The notes under the pieces: model-generated
What the model was told of the DNA's origin: nothing
Databases searched by the model: none
Seen by the model: the letters and a program-made list of their open reading frames with translations, nothing else
Origin: DASWJZ01 sp963720705
GTDB lineage: Bacteria; Pseudomonadota; Alphaproteobacteria; Rhizobiales; Afifellaceae
Direction of reading: 5' to 3'
DNA length: 64,000 nucleotides
Assembly (NCBI GenBank): GCA_963720705.1
Contig: CAVRGJ010000005.1
Location: 248,001-312,000, forward strand
Part shown: positions 34,836 to 44,381 of the stretch, piece by piece
Numbering within the stretch: position 1 is the stretch's first letter
Layout of the letters: each line of letters starts with the position of its first letter
Translations under genes and position numbers: made by a program

Positions 34836-36428
34836 ATGGCGCGCTTCGCAATGACCGATGACCGCCAGGCGATCACAGCGGAGCGTGCGTCGACAAGCGC
34901 CGCCACGCTCCTTGAAATGCGGCACATCTCCAAGCACTTCGCCGGCGTCCGCGCGCTGATCGACGCGCACCTCTCCGTCGTCGCCGGCGAGGTGCATGCG
35001 GTGATGGGCGAGAACGGCGCCGGCAAGTCGACGCTGATCAAGATCCTCGCCGGAGTGTATGCCCCCGACCAGGGCGAAATCCGCATCGACGGCGCGCCGG
35101 CGAAGATGGGCACCCCCGCCGCCGCGCTCGCCATGGGCATCGCGGTCATCTACCAGGAGCTGAGCCTCAGTCCGAACCTCACAGTCGCCGAGAACATCTA
35201 TCTCGGCCGCGAGATCAGAAAGGGCATCTTCGCGGACAGGAAGGCGATGGAGACGCGCTGCCGCGGCATCCTCGAAAGCCTCGGCTCAACCTTTTCCCCC
35301 ACCGATGCCGTATCGGGCCTTTCGCTTGCCGAACGCCAGCTCGTCGAGATCGCCCGCGCCATCCATGCCAATGTCCGCATCCTGGTCATGGACGAGCCGA
35401 CCGCGGCGCTCTCCGCGCACGAATCGGAGCGGCTGTTCGATCTCATCGTCAAGCTGCGCAAGAGCGGTCTTGCCATCATCTATGTCAGCCATCGCATGGC
35501 GGAGATCGCTCGTCTCGCCGACCGCGTGACGGTGCTCCGGGATGGCGCCGTGGTCGGCACGATCTCGCGCGACGAGCTGACGCCTGAAAGGATCGTCAGG
35601 ATGATGGTCGGGCGCGACCTCGCCGGCTTCTACAAGAAGGAGCCGCGCAGCGAGCCGCTCGACGACAATCCCTTCTTCGCCGTCGACAACATCCGCGACG
35701 GCCGGCGCGTCTACGGCTGCTCGTTTGGTCTGCGCCGCGGCGAGATCCTGGGGATCGCGGGCCTCGTCGGCTCGGGTCGCACCGAGATGGCGCGGCTGAT
35801 CTTCGGTGCCGATCCGAAGAGCGGCGGCCGCATCACACTCGACGGTGAGGAACTCACCATCGCGACGCCGCGCGATGCCATCGATGCCGGCATCGTCTAT
35901 CTGACCGAAGATCGGAAAAGTCTCGGCTTATTCCTCGACATGTCGGTGCGCGACAACGTCAACACGATGGTCCTGGCGGCCGACGCGCGGCTCGCCGGCG
36001 TCGTCGATTTCGCCCGGTCCAACAGCCGCGCCAGAAATGCGATCGAGTCCCTCTCCATCAGGGTGAAGAATGCGCGCAGCCTGGTCGGGTCGCTTTCCGG
36101 AGGCAATCAGCAGAAGGTGCTTCTGTCGCGCCTCCTGCAGCCGAAGCCGCGGGTGGTGATTCTCGACGAGCCGACCCGCGGGGTCGATATCGGTGCCAAG
36201 TCGGAAATCTACCGTATCATGGACGAGCTCGCCCGCAGCGGCATGGGAATCGTCTTTATCTCCTCGGAGCTTCCGGAGATCATCGGCATCGCCGACCGCG
36301 TGCTCGTCATGCGCGGCGGGTATATCGTCGGCGAGCTCGACCCGGCTGACGGAACGCCGCTCACCCAAGAAGCCGTGATGCAGGTGGCGACCGCCGAGGA
36401 CTCCGAAGCCCGGAGCGCCGCGCAATGA
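34836..36428 (+). CDS. Sugar ABC transporter ATP-binding protein, RbsA/XylG/MglA-like
   Basis: This tandem ATPase of 530 residues has both halves well conserved. Half 1: Walker A GENGAGKST, Q-loop IYQELSLSP, signature LSLAERQLVEIARA, Walker B LVMDEPTAALS, switch His YVSHRMAE. Half 2: GLVGSGRTEMARL, signature LSGGNQQKVLLSR, Walker B VVILDEPTRGVD. In contrast to the ATPase at 18721, the second Walker B is intact. An alternative start is the ATG at 34851. It overlaps the permease gene by four bases (ATGA). Confidence 0.88.
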   Translation: MARFAMTDDRQAITAERASTSAATLLEMRHISKHFAGVRALIDAHLSVVAGEVHAVMGENGAGKSTLIKILAGVYAPDQGEIRIDGAPAKMGTPAAALAMGIAVIYQELSLSPNLTVAENIYLGREIRKGIFADRKAMETRCRGILESLGSTFSPTDAVSGLSLAERQLVEIARAIHANVRILVMDEPTAALSAHESERLFDLIVKLRKSGLAIIYVSHRMAEIARLADRVTVLRDGAVVGTISRDELTPERIVRMMVGRDLAGFYKKEPRSEPLDDNPFFAVDNIRDGRRVYGCSFGLRRGEILGIAGLVGSGRTEMARLIFGADPKSGGRITLDGEELTIATPRDAIDAGIVYLTEDRKSLGLFLDMSVRDNVNTMVLAADARLAGVVDFARSNSRARNAIESLSIRVKNARSLVGSLSGGNQQKVLLSRLLQPKPRVVILDEPTRGVDIGAKSEIYRIMDELARSGMGIVFISSELPEIIGIADRVLVMRGGYIVGELDPADGTPLTQEAVMQVATAEDSEARSAAQ

Positions 36429-37450
36429 CGGTGCGCCGCGAGGAAGGCTCGGCACGGGCAGCCGCCGCACCGGCGCCGGCGATGCACCTCGTACGCCAGG
36501 GCGTCGGCTTCGGGCTCCGTACGCTCGGCATGCTGCCGGTTCTCGTCCTGGTCTGCATCGTCTTCCAGCTTCTGAACGACCGCTTCTTCTCGCTGCAGAA
36601 CGTTTCGATCGTCGCTCAGCAGGCGTCGATCAACATCGTGCTCGCAGCCGGCATGACCTTCGTTATCCTCACCTCGGGCATCGATCTCTCCGTCGGCTCG
36701 ATCCTTGCCGCCGCTGCCATGGTGGCACTGGTCGTCTCCAAGATCCCCGGCTGGGAAGGCTTCGGCTGGCTCGGGCTCCCGGCCGGGCTGCTGGCGGGAC
36801 TGATCTGCGGTGCCATCAACGGCGGCCTCATTGCCGGCTTCCGATTGCCGCCCTTCATCGTGACGCTCGGCACGCTGACCGCGGTGCGCGGCTTCGCCCG
36901 GCTTCTCGGCCAGGACAAGACCGTCATCAATACCGAGCTGCCGTTTGCCTATGTCGGCAGTGGCACGTTTTTCGGTATTCCGTTCCTGGTGGTCATCGCC
37001 GCCGCCACCATCGTCGTTTCGTGGTTCATCCTGCGGCGGACGGTGCTCGGCATCTATGTCTATTCGGTCGGCGGCAATCTCAGCGGCGCCCGCCTCGCCG
37101 GCATCCGCGTCTGGGCGATACTGCTCTTCGTCTACAGCTTCTCCGGGCTTTGCGCCGGCCTCGGCGGCGTGATGTCCGCCGGCCGCCTCTATGCCGCCAA
37201 CGGCATCCAGCTCGGCCAGTCCTACGAGCTCGACGCCATCGCCGCGGTGATCCTCGGCGGCACCAGCTTCGTCGGCGGGATCGGCTCTATCTGGGGGACT
37301 CTCGTCGGCGCTTTGATCATTGCGGTGATGAGCAATGGGCTGATCCTGACCGGCGTACCCGATGTCTGGCAGTACATCGTCAAGGGCCTTGTCATCATCG
37401 GCGCCGTCACGCTCGACCGCTATCGGCTGTCGGAGAGCGTTCGCACCTGA
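36425..37450 (+). CDS. Sugar ABC transporter permease, RbsC-like
   Basis: This 341-residue multi-helix permease of the RbsC family has the conserved region LAAGMTFVILTSGIDLSVGS, then LPPFIVTLGTLTAVRGFARL, SVGGNLSGARLAGI and ILGGTSFVGGIGSIWGTLVG. It starts inside the ATPase stop codon and completes the second RbsBAC importer. Confidence 0.88.
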   Translation: MTVRREEGSARAAAAPAPAMHLVRQGVGFGLRTLGMLPVLVLVCIVFQLLNDRFFSLQNVSIVAQQASINIVLAAGMTFVILTSGIDLSVGSILAAAAMVALVVSKIPGWEGFGWLGLPAGLLAGLICGAINGGLIAGFRLPPFIVTLGTLTAVRGFARLLGQDKTVINTELPFAYVGSGTFFGIPFLVVIAAATIVVSWFILRRTVLGIYVYSVGGNLSGARLAGIRVWAILLFVYSFSGLCAGLGGVMSAGRLYAANGIQLGQSYELDAIAAVILGGTSFVGGIGSIWGTLVGALIIAVMSNGLILTGVPDVWQYIVKGLVIIGAVTLDRYRLSESVRT

Positions 37451-37556
37451 CTTCGCAGCCGTGCCGGCGGACGCCCTCCGCTGGGACCGCCGGGCAGCCG
37501 GCGCAACGCGGCGGCGAGCGTGAATGCTCCGGTGGTATCAGGAAGGACGCAAGGCG

Positions 37557-38501
37557 ATGACCGAGGCGTTAAAGATCGCGGCTAATCCAAAGAGCGTGAA
37601 ATGGGGATTCTTCGACGCCGCCACGCCGCCGATCGTGGAGGTCGAACCCGGCACTGAAATCGTCGTCGATACGGTATCCGGAGAGCCGTGGGATCTTCCC
37701 GCGGACCCGCAGTTCGAAATCCTCGCCGAGCACCGCGCCATCCTCGACGGCGCGGAGCGCGGGCCGGGGCCGCATCCGGTCACCGGGCCGATCGCGGTGA
37801 AGGGCGCCGGCGTCGACTCCGTGCTCCAGATCGAAGTGCTCGACCTCGCGCTCCGGCAGAACTGGGGATGGGGCGCGATCCTGCCGCTTCTCGGCACCCT
37901 GCCGGAGGACTTTCCGGATCAAGTGCGCCGTCACTTTCCGATCGACATCAAGGCGAAGCGCGTCGCGCTGCCGTGGCAAACGAAACCGCTGCCGCTGAAG
38001 CCGTTCTTCGGCGTCATGGGAGTCGCGCCGCCGCCTGCCTGGGGCCGCATCACCACGATCATTCCGCGCGCGCATGGCGGCAACATGGACAACAAGGAGC
38101 TCGGCCAGGGAGCGAGCGTCTATTTCCCGATCTTCAACGAGGGCGCGCTCTTCTCCGTCGGCGACGGGCACGGCGTGCAGGGCGACGGCGAGGTCTGCGT
38201 GACCGCGGTCGAGACGGCGCTCACCGGCCGCCTCCGCCTTTCAGTGCGCGAGGACATGGAGCTTAGCCAACCGCGCGCGGAAACCGCCGAGCACTACATC
38301 ACGATGGGCTTCGACGAGGATTTGGACGACGCCGTCAAAACGGCGCTCCGCGACATGATCCGCTGGCTTGGCGAGAGGCACGGCCTCTCACGCGTCGACG
38401 CCTATATGCTTTGCAGCTTCGCTGCCGATGTCCGCGTCACGCAGACGGTGAACGTCAACAAAGGCGCCCACTGTGTGCTGCCGAAGTCGGCTCTCTCTTA
38501 G
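37557..38501 (+). CDS. Acetamidase/formamidase family protein
   Basis: This 314-residue member of the FmdA_AmdA fold hydrolyses short-chain amides such as formamide or acetamide to the acid and ammonia. Family features are GPIAVKGAGVDSVLQIEVLD, IPRAHGGNMDNKELGQG, FPIFNEGALFSVGDGHGVQG-type text with the metal/catalytic His and Asp, and VCVTAVETALTG. GGAAGG lies 11 bases before the start. It is 106 bases after the second permease and plausibly the last gene of that operon, where it would release ammonia from an amide formed in the pathway. Its end overlaps the LysR gene by four bases. Confidence 0.83.
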   Translation: MTEALKIAANPKSVKWGFFDAATPPIVEVEPGTEIVVDTVSGEPWDLPADPQFEILAEHRAILDGAERGPGPHPVTGPIAVKGAGVDSVLQIEVLDLALRQNWGWGAILPLLGTLPEDFPDQVRRHFPIDIKAKRVALPWQTKPLPLKPFFGVMGVAPPPAWGRITTIIPRAHGGNMDNKELGQGASVYFPIFNEGALFSVGDGHGVQGDGEVCVTAVETALTGRLRLSVREDMELSQPRAETAEHYITMGFDEDLDDAVKTALRDMIRWLGERHGLSRVDAYMLCSFAADVRVTQTVNVNKGAHCVLPKSALS

Positions 38502-39391
38502 CGTGCTCCAATTCCGTCCGTCAGGTAATGCACGAGAGCCTGCGCCGCTGCGCCGATGTGGCGGTCGCGATGGCGCAGCAGCGCGAAGTCTCGCGGCGGG
38601 AGATCGATCGGGAGAGCCTTCAGCCGTCCCGCCGCGATCGCCGAGGCGACGACGTGTTCGGAGATGATCGTCGCGCCGGCGCCGGCCTCCACCGCTTCGC
38701 GCACCGCCTCGTTGCCGGGGAGCACGAGGAAGATTTTGAGGTCGTCGAGCGTCAAGCCTTCCTTGGCGGCAAGGTCTTCGAGCCCGGCGCGTGTGCCGGA
38801 TCCCGCCTCGCGCACTACCCATGCGACGGAGCGGAGGTCGGGCCGGCCGGGCGCCGTCTCGGGCGGCAGCGGCTGGCTGTTCGCGACGACAAGCACAAGC
38901 CGGTCGTGGTCGAGCTGGCGCCGGAGCAGGGCGCCGCTCTCGGTGCGGCCCTCCACCAGCCCGAGATCGGAGCTGCCTTCAAGCACCGCTGCTTCGACCT
39001 GGCGCGTGTTGCCGATCTGAACGTCGAGGCGCACGCGCGGATAGGTGGTGTGGAATGTCGTGAGCCTGCGCGGCAGCCAGTAATTGGCGATCGTTTGGCT
39101 CGCTGCGACCGACACGGTGCCGACCGCCGGGTCGGAGAAATCCTCAAGCTCGGCGCGCGCCGCCTTCATCTGATCGAGCACCGCGCGCGCTTTCGGCAGG
39201 AAACGGCGGCCGGTGTCGGTCAGCTCGATGCCGCGCCCGATCCGGTCGAAAAGCCGCGCGCCGTAGCGTCGCTCGAGGGCCGCGACGGCTGCAGAGGCGG
39301 CCGACTGCGTCATGCCGAGCGCCGCCGCCGCCTTCGTTACGTGCCGACGCTCCGCAACGGCCACGAAAATGCGCAGCTGGTCGAGGGTCAT
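38498..39391 (-). CDS. LysR family transcriptional regulator
   Basis: The N-terminal winged helix reads MTLDQLRIFVAVAERRHVTKAAAALG then QSAASAAVAALERRYG. The C-terminal effector domain includes GTVSVAASQTIANYWLP and GNEAVREAVEAGAGATIIS. The ATG at 39391 gives the standard LysR N-terminus; an in-frame TTG at 39409 would add six residues. The gene is transcribed away from the molybdoenzyme operon starting at 39684, the usual arrangement for a LysR activator and its target, so it probably controls that operon. The closest named relatives I can suggest are CysL/CbbR-like, low confidence. Confidence 0.86.
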   Translation of the reverse strand: MTLDQLRIFVAVAERRHVTKAAAALGMTQSAASAAVAALERRYGARLFDRIGRGIELTDTGRRFLPKARAVLDQMKAARAELEDFSDPAVGTVSVAASQTIANYWLPRRLTTFHTTYPRVRLDVQIGNTRQVEAAVLEGSSDLGLVEGRTESGALLRRQLDHDRLVLVVANSQPLPPETAPGRPDLRSVAWVVREAGSGTRAGLEDLAAKEGLTLDDLKIFLVLPGNEAVREAVEAGAGATIISEHVVASAIAAGRLKALPIDLPPRDFALLRHRDRHIGAAAQALVHYLTDGIGAR

Positions 39392-39683
39392 CCAGGAGTC
39401 ATAGAACAAATCAATGAATACGACAAAAACAATTCATTGGAACGATGATAGCGTCACTTGCGACATTGGCAGAACAGGATTCTACCAATGCTCGACAAGA
39501 TGGACTGTCTGCCTACAGAGGCAGGAACTCCTCGCAAGATTGATCCGCCCCATCGTCAGCCGCGATGGCTCGCGTTCGGGCTCGCCGAGCGGCGTATCGA
39601 CCCGAGAAGCATTACATGCGCGGCACCGGCCCGAAGTCGAAGCGCCCCTCGGCGACCGCTAGCGGCAGCACGCCCAAGGCGAC

Positions 39684-42620
39684 ATGAAGCCGAAAATTCC
39701 TGTCGGGGCGAACAGCGCCCCGTCGCAGCGCCCGCTTTCGGATACGCGTGCACCGGTCGAGGGCGACGGCGTCGACACCTCGCCGCTCGTCTCCGACGAG
39801 GTGAAGCAGACCACCTGCTACATGTGCGCCTGCCGCTGCGGCATCGACGTGCATATCGCCGACGGAAAGGTCCGCTACATCCAGGGTAACAAGCGCCACC
39901 CGGTGAATCGCGGCGTGATCTGCGGCAAGGGCGCCGCCGGGATCATGCAGCACTACAGCCCGGCGCGCTTGCGCAAGCCTCTGCTTCGCGTCGGCGAGCG
40001 TGGCGTCGGAGATTTCCGCGAGATCGAATGGGAAGAGGCACTCTCGATAGCGACGGCGCGACTGGCAAACATCCGCGCCACCGATCCGAAGCGTCTTGCC
40101 TTCTTCACCGGGCGCGACCAGTCGCAGTCGCTGACGAGCTGGTGGGCACAGCAGTTCGGCACGCCGAACTACGCCGCGCACGGCGGCTTCTGCTCCGTCA
40201 ACATGGCGGCCGCCGGACTCTACACGATCGGCGGCTCGTTCTGGGAGTTCGGCGAGCCGGACTGGGACCTCGCGAAATACTTCATGCTCTTCGGCGTCGC
40301 CGAGGACCACGATTCCAATCCGATCAAGATCGGGCTCGGCAAGCTGAAGGCGCGCGGCGCGAAGATCGTCGCGATCAATCCGGCCCGCACGGGCTATAGC
40401 GCCATCGCCGACGAGTGGATCGGCGCTCCGCCCCGGCACCGACGGGCTCTTCATTCTCGCGATCGTGCACGAGCTTCTGAAAGCCGGGAAGGTCGATCTC
40501 GACTATCTCGTCCGCACCACCAACGCGCATCTCCTGGTGATCGAGGAGCCGGGCGCGCCAGACGACGGGCTCTTCCTGCGCGACGCGGAAGGCCGTCTGC
40601 TTGCCTGGGAGAAAGGCCGCGGACGCGTCGCCGATGCGATGGCGGCGGGGCTTGCACCTGCGCTTACCGGGCGTGTCACCGCGAACGGGCGGAAGTGCGT
40701 GCCGGTCTTTCAGCTCATCGCAGAGCGCTATCTCGATAAGATCGTATTCGCCCGACACGGTCGCGAAGACCTGCGGCGTTCCCGCTTCGACCATCCGCCG
40801 CATCGCGGCGGAACTCGCGCATGTCGCCTTCGAAGAGGCGATCGAGCTGCCGGTCGCGTGGACCGACTGGGCCGGCCGCCGCCATGAAACGACGCGCGGG
40901 CGGCCAATAGCTATGCACGCGATGCGCGGCATCTCCGCCCATTCGAACGGCTTCCACACCTGCCGCGCCTTGCATCTTCTGCAGGTGCTGCTTGGCACGG
41001 TCGACGTCCCCGGCGGCTTTCGTTTCAAGCCGCCTTATCCGAAGCCGATTCCGCCGGAGAACAAGCCGTGCGGCAAGGATGGCGGCAAGCCGAACACGCC
41101 GCTTTGCGGCTCACCGCTCGGCTTCGTGACAAGCCCGGAAGACCTGCTCGTCGATTCCGTTCACGCGCCGGTCCGCATCGACAAGGCTTATTCCTGGGAA
41201 GCGCCGCTTGCCGCCCACGGCATGATGCACATGGTGATCGCCAATGCCTGGCGCGGCGACCCGTACCCGATCGACACGCTCTTCCTCTACATGGCCAACA
41301 TGGCCTGGAACTCGTCGATGAATACGACGGGCACGATCGCCATGCTCACCGACAAGCATGAGAATGGCGATTACAGGATCCCCTTCATCATCTATTCCGA
41401 CGCCTATTTCTCCGAGACGGTCGCCTACGCCGATCTGGTGCTGCCGGACACCACCTATCTGGAGCGCCACGACTGCATCAGCCTGCTCGACAGGCCGATC
41501 GGCGATGCCGACGGACCGGGAGACGCGATCCGCCATCCCGTGGTCGCGCCCGACCGCGACGTGCGGCCGTTCCAGTCCGTGCTTCTCGATCTCGGGAGCC
41601 GGCTCAAGCTTCCCGGCATGGTCGATGAGGCGGGCGCGCCGAGATATCGCGACTACGCCGACTACATCGTGAACCACGAGCGCAGCCCTGGGATCGGTCC
41701 GCTCGCCGGTTTTCGCGGCGAAGACGGCGCATCGTTCGGGCGCGGCGCGCCGAACCCGAAGCAGCTTCAGCGCTACATTGAGAACGGCGGCTTCTGGCGC
41801 CACGAGCTCGCCGAGAACCAGCGTTATTACAAGATGGCGAACCGCTCCTATCTCGACTTCGCCGTCGACGATGGGCTTCCTGGACAAAGCGGAGCCCATC
41901 GTCTTCCAGCTCTATTCGGAGCCGCTGCAGCGCTTCCGTCTTGCTGCGCGCGGACATGGGAACGTCCAGCCGCCGGAAAGCGAGCGCCAGCGCATCGAGA
42001 CCTATTTCGATCCGCTGCCCTTCTGGTACGCGCCGTTCGAAGAGGCGATGACCGACAACGAAGCGTTCGACCTCCACGCGCTGACCCAGCGCCCCATGCA
42101 CATGTACCATTCCTGGGGCTCGCAGAACGCCTGGCTCCGGCAGATAACCAGCCAGAACCGCCTCTTCATCCATCGCGAGACGGCATCGCGCCTCGGGCTT
42201 CAAGACGATGACTGGGCCTGGATCGAAAGCCCGACCGGGCGGGTGAAGGGACAGGTGCGGCTTGTCGACGGCGTGAACCCGCAGACGGTCTGGACCTGGA
42301 ACGCCATCGGCAAGCGCCGCGGCGCCTGGATGCTGAAGGGCGACGCGCCGGAGGCGGAGAAGGGCTTTCTCCTGAACCACGCGATCGGCGAATTCCTGCC
42401 GGCGGATTCGAGCGGCAAGCGCCATTCGAACTCCGATCCGGTGACCGGACAGGCGGCGTGGTTCGACCTGCGTGTGCGCGTCACGAAATGCGCGCCCGAA
42501 GAAGTCGGATTTACCGAGCCGCAATTCCCGTCTCTTCACCAGCCGCCGAACATTCCTCCGGCCCCCGCGATCTCGCGGTTCGGGCAGGAATTCCGGCGCT
42601 GGCGCGAGGCGCGGCGATGA
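39684..42620 (+). CDS. soeA: Molybdopterin oxidoreductase catalytic subunit, SoeA-like (sulfite dehydrogenase), with three +1 frameshifts
   Basis: This is the catalytic subunit of a DMSO-reductase-family complex. Near residue 44 CYMCACRCG plus ICGKG bind a [4Fe-4S] cluster; AHGGFCSVNMAAAG supplies a candidate Mo-ligand Cys. The frame is broken at about 40424-40427, 40741-40744 and 41870; removing one base at each gives exactly 978 codons and continuous family sequence (RPGTDGLFILAIVHELLK; SPDTVAKTCGVPASTIRR; MGFLDKAEPIVFQLYSEPL). No Tat signal is present, so the enzyme faces the cytoplasm, as SoeABC does and periplasmic formate dehydrogenases do not. It is followed by a four-cluster Fe-S subunit and a DmsC-type anchor, the SoeABC order. 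A formate dehydrogenase or another donor cannot be excluded. Confidence 0.65.
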
Positions 42621-43345
42621 CGACGCTTCCGGAAACGACGGAGAAGAAGCTCGGCCTCGTCATCGACCTCGATACCTGCGTCGGCTGCCAGGCCTGCGTG
42701 ACGAGCTGCAAGGAGTGGAACACGGGCGGCCACATGGCGCCCTTGACCGACACGAAGCCCTATGGTGCCGGCGCCGACGGCGTTTGGTTCAACCGCGTAC
42801 ACACCTACGAGCAAGTCAAGGACGGCGCGAGCCGCACGGTGCATTTCCCGCGCTCGTGCCTCCACTGCGAAAATGCGGCCTGCGTGACCGTCTGTCCGAC
42901 CGGCGCTTCCTACAAGCGCACTTCCGACGGCATTGTGCTCGTCGACGAGGACAAGTGCATCGGCTGCAAGCTCTGCAGCTGGGCCTGCCCATACGGCGCC
43001 CGCGAGTTCGACATCGAGGTCGGCGTCATGAAGAAGTGCACGCTCTGCATCGACCGCATCTACAACCAGAACCTCGACGAGACCGACCGTGTGCCGGCTT
43101 GCGTCGCCGCCTGCCCGACAAGTGCACGGCATTTCGGCGATCTCGGCGATCCGATTTCCGCCGTGTCGCAGCTCGTGGCGGAGCGCAGCGGCGTCGATCT
43201 GATGCCGGAGATGGGCTATCGGCCGACCAACAAATATCTGCCGCCGCGCGCGCGCGACGCGCACGCCGGCGAGGCGCGAGAGCTCGAGCCGGTCATCGCC
43301 GAAGGCGGCTTCCTCGGCTGGGTCGACAGGGTCCTGTCGCGCTAG
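42617..43345 (+). CDS. soeB: 4Fe-4S ferredoxin-type electron transfer subunit (SoeB/DmsB-like)
   Basis: This 242-residue iron-sulfur subunit has four cysteine groups: CVGCQACVTSC, CLHCENAACVTVCP, CIGCKLCSWACP and CTLCIDR with CVAACP, enough for four [4Fe-4S] clusters in the DmsB pattern. It relays electrons between the molybdenum subunit and the membrane anchor. The start at 42617 overlaps the upstream stop (ATGA). The subunit lacks a signal sequence or transmembrane tail, fitting a cytoplasmic complex. Confidence 0.85.
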   Translation: MTTLPETTEKKLGLVIDLDTCVGCQACVTSCKEWNTGGHMAPLTDTKPYGAGADGVWFNRVHTYEQVKDGASRTVHFPRSCLHCENAACVTVCPTGASYKRTSDGIVLVDEDKCIGCKLCSWACPYGAREFDIEVGVMKKCTLCIDRIYNQNLDETDRVPACVAACPTSARHFGDLGDPISAVSQLVAERSGVDLMPEMGYRPTNKYLPPRARDAHAGEARELEPVIAEGGFLGWVDRVLSR

Positions 43346-43349
43346 AAGA

Positions 43350-44285
43350 ATGCATCCAGCGTTCTCTGTCATCTTCTTCACGACCGCGACCGGCGCCGGT
43401 TACGGGCTCTTGGCGCTCCTTGGAATCTCCGTCGCGTTCGGCGCGATCGCACCGGATCGTGTGCTCGGCTTCGTCGCGCTCGGGTTGGCGCTCGCCTTGA
43501 TCACGGCCGGGCTGCTCTCTTCGACGCTGCATCTCGGCCATCCGGAGCGCGCCTGGCGCGCTTTTTCGCAATGGCGCTCCTCGTGGCTCTCGCGCGAAGG
43601 CGTGATGAGCGTCGCCACCTACGTGCCGGCGGCGGTCTTCGGTATCTTCTGGGTGATCCTCGGTCAGACCGACGGCGTCGTGTCGGCGGCCGGACTCCTG
43701 GCGGCGCTCGGCGCGCTCGTCACCGTCTTCACCACGGGCATGATCTACGCCTCGCTGAAACCGATCGCTCAATGGCACAGCCGCTTCACGGTGCCCGCCT
43801 ATCTGATCTTCTCGCTGATGACGGGCGCCGTGCTCTTCGATGCGATCCTTCGGCTCTTCGGCTATGACGCGCGCGGCGTCACGATCATCGCGGCGCTCGC
43901 GATCGCCGTCGGCTGGGGATGGAAGATCGCGACATGGCGCCACAACGACGCGCTTTCATCCAAGACGACGCTGAACAGCGCGACGGGGCTCAAGGACGGC
44001 AGCGTCCGCTCGATCGAATGGCCGCACACGGAAGAGAACTACGTCCTGAAGGAAATGGGCTACCGGGTGGCGCGCAAGCACGCGGCGAAGCTGCGTCTCT
44101 TCGTCCATTTCTTCGCCTTCGCCGTGCCGCTCGCGGCGACGATCGCCGCGCTCGCGATCGGTGGCGTGTCGGGCGCGTTCGCTGCGATCGTCGCAGTCAT
44201 CGCCCAGGCGCCCGGCATGCTCACCGAGCGCTGGCTCTTCTTCGCCGAGGCGAAGCACGCGGTGACGCTTTATTACGGGCGTTGA
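43350..44285 (+). CDS. soeC: DmsC/SoeC-like membrane anchor subunit
   Basis: This 311-residue integral membrane protein has about eight hydrophobic segments, beginning PAFSVIFFTTATGAGYG, with STLHLGHPERAWRAFSQWRS, the hallmark of the DmsC anchor family. It would anchor the complex and exchange electrons with the quinone pool. It starts four bases after the Fe-S subunit. Length matches SoeC/DmsC proteins. Confidence 0.8.
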   Translation: MHPAFSVIFFTTATGAGYGLLALLGISVAFGAIAPDRVLGFVALGLALALITAGLLSSTLHLGHPERAWRAFSQWRSSWLSREGVMSVATYVPAAVFGIFWVILGQTDGVVSAAGLLAALGALVTVFTTGMIYASLKPIAQWHSRFTVPAYLIFSLMTGAVLFDAILRLFGYDARGVTIIAALAIAVGWGWKIATWRHNDALSSKTTLNSATGLKDGSVRSIEWPHTEENYVLKEMGYRVARKHAAKLRLFVHFFAFAVPLAATIAALAIGGVSGAFAAIVAVIAQAPGMLTERWLFFAEAKHAVTLYYGR

Positions 44286-44381
44286 CCGGGGGCGCTGTTT
44301 CGCGCCGATTGCTCAATTCCCACGCCCCCGCGCGTCGAATTAGAGTGGCGCCGAGCGCACACAAGAACGTGGGAGGATGCC

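Noticed and set aside
39616..39687. 23-residue frame whose stop overlaps the soeA start (ATGA)
   Set aside because: The overlap is attractive, but the upstream ribosome-binding site is weak and composition is simply Ser/Thr/Pro/Lys-rich; soeA has its own AAGGCG site.
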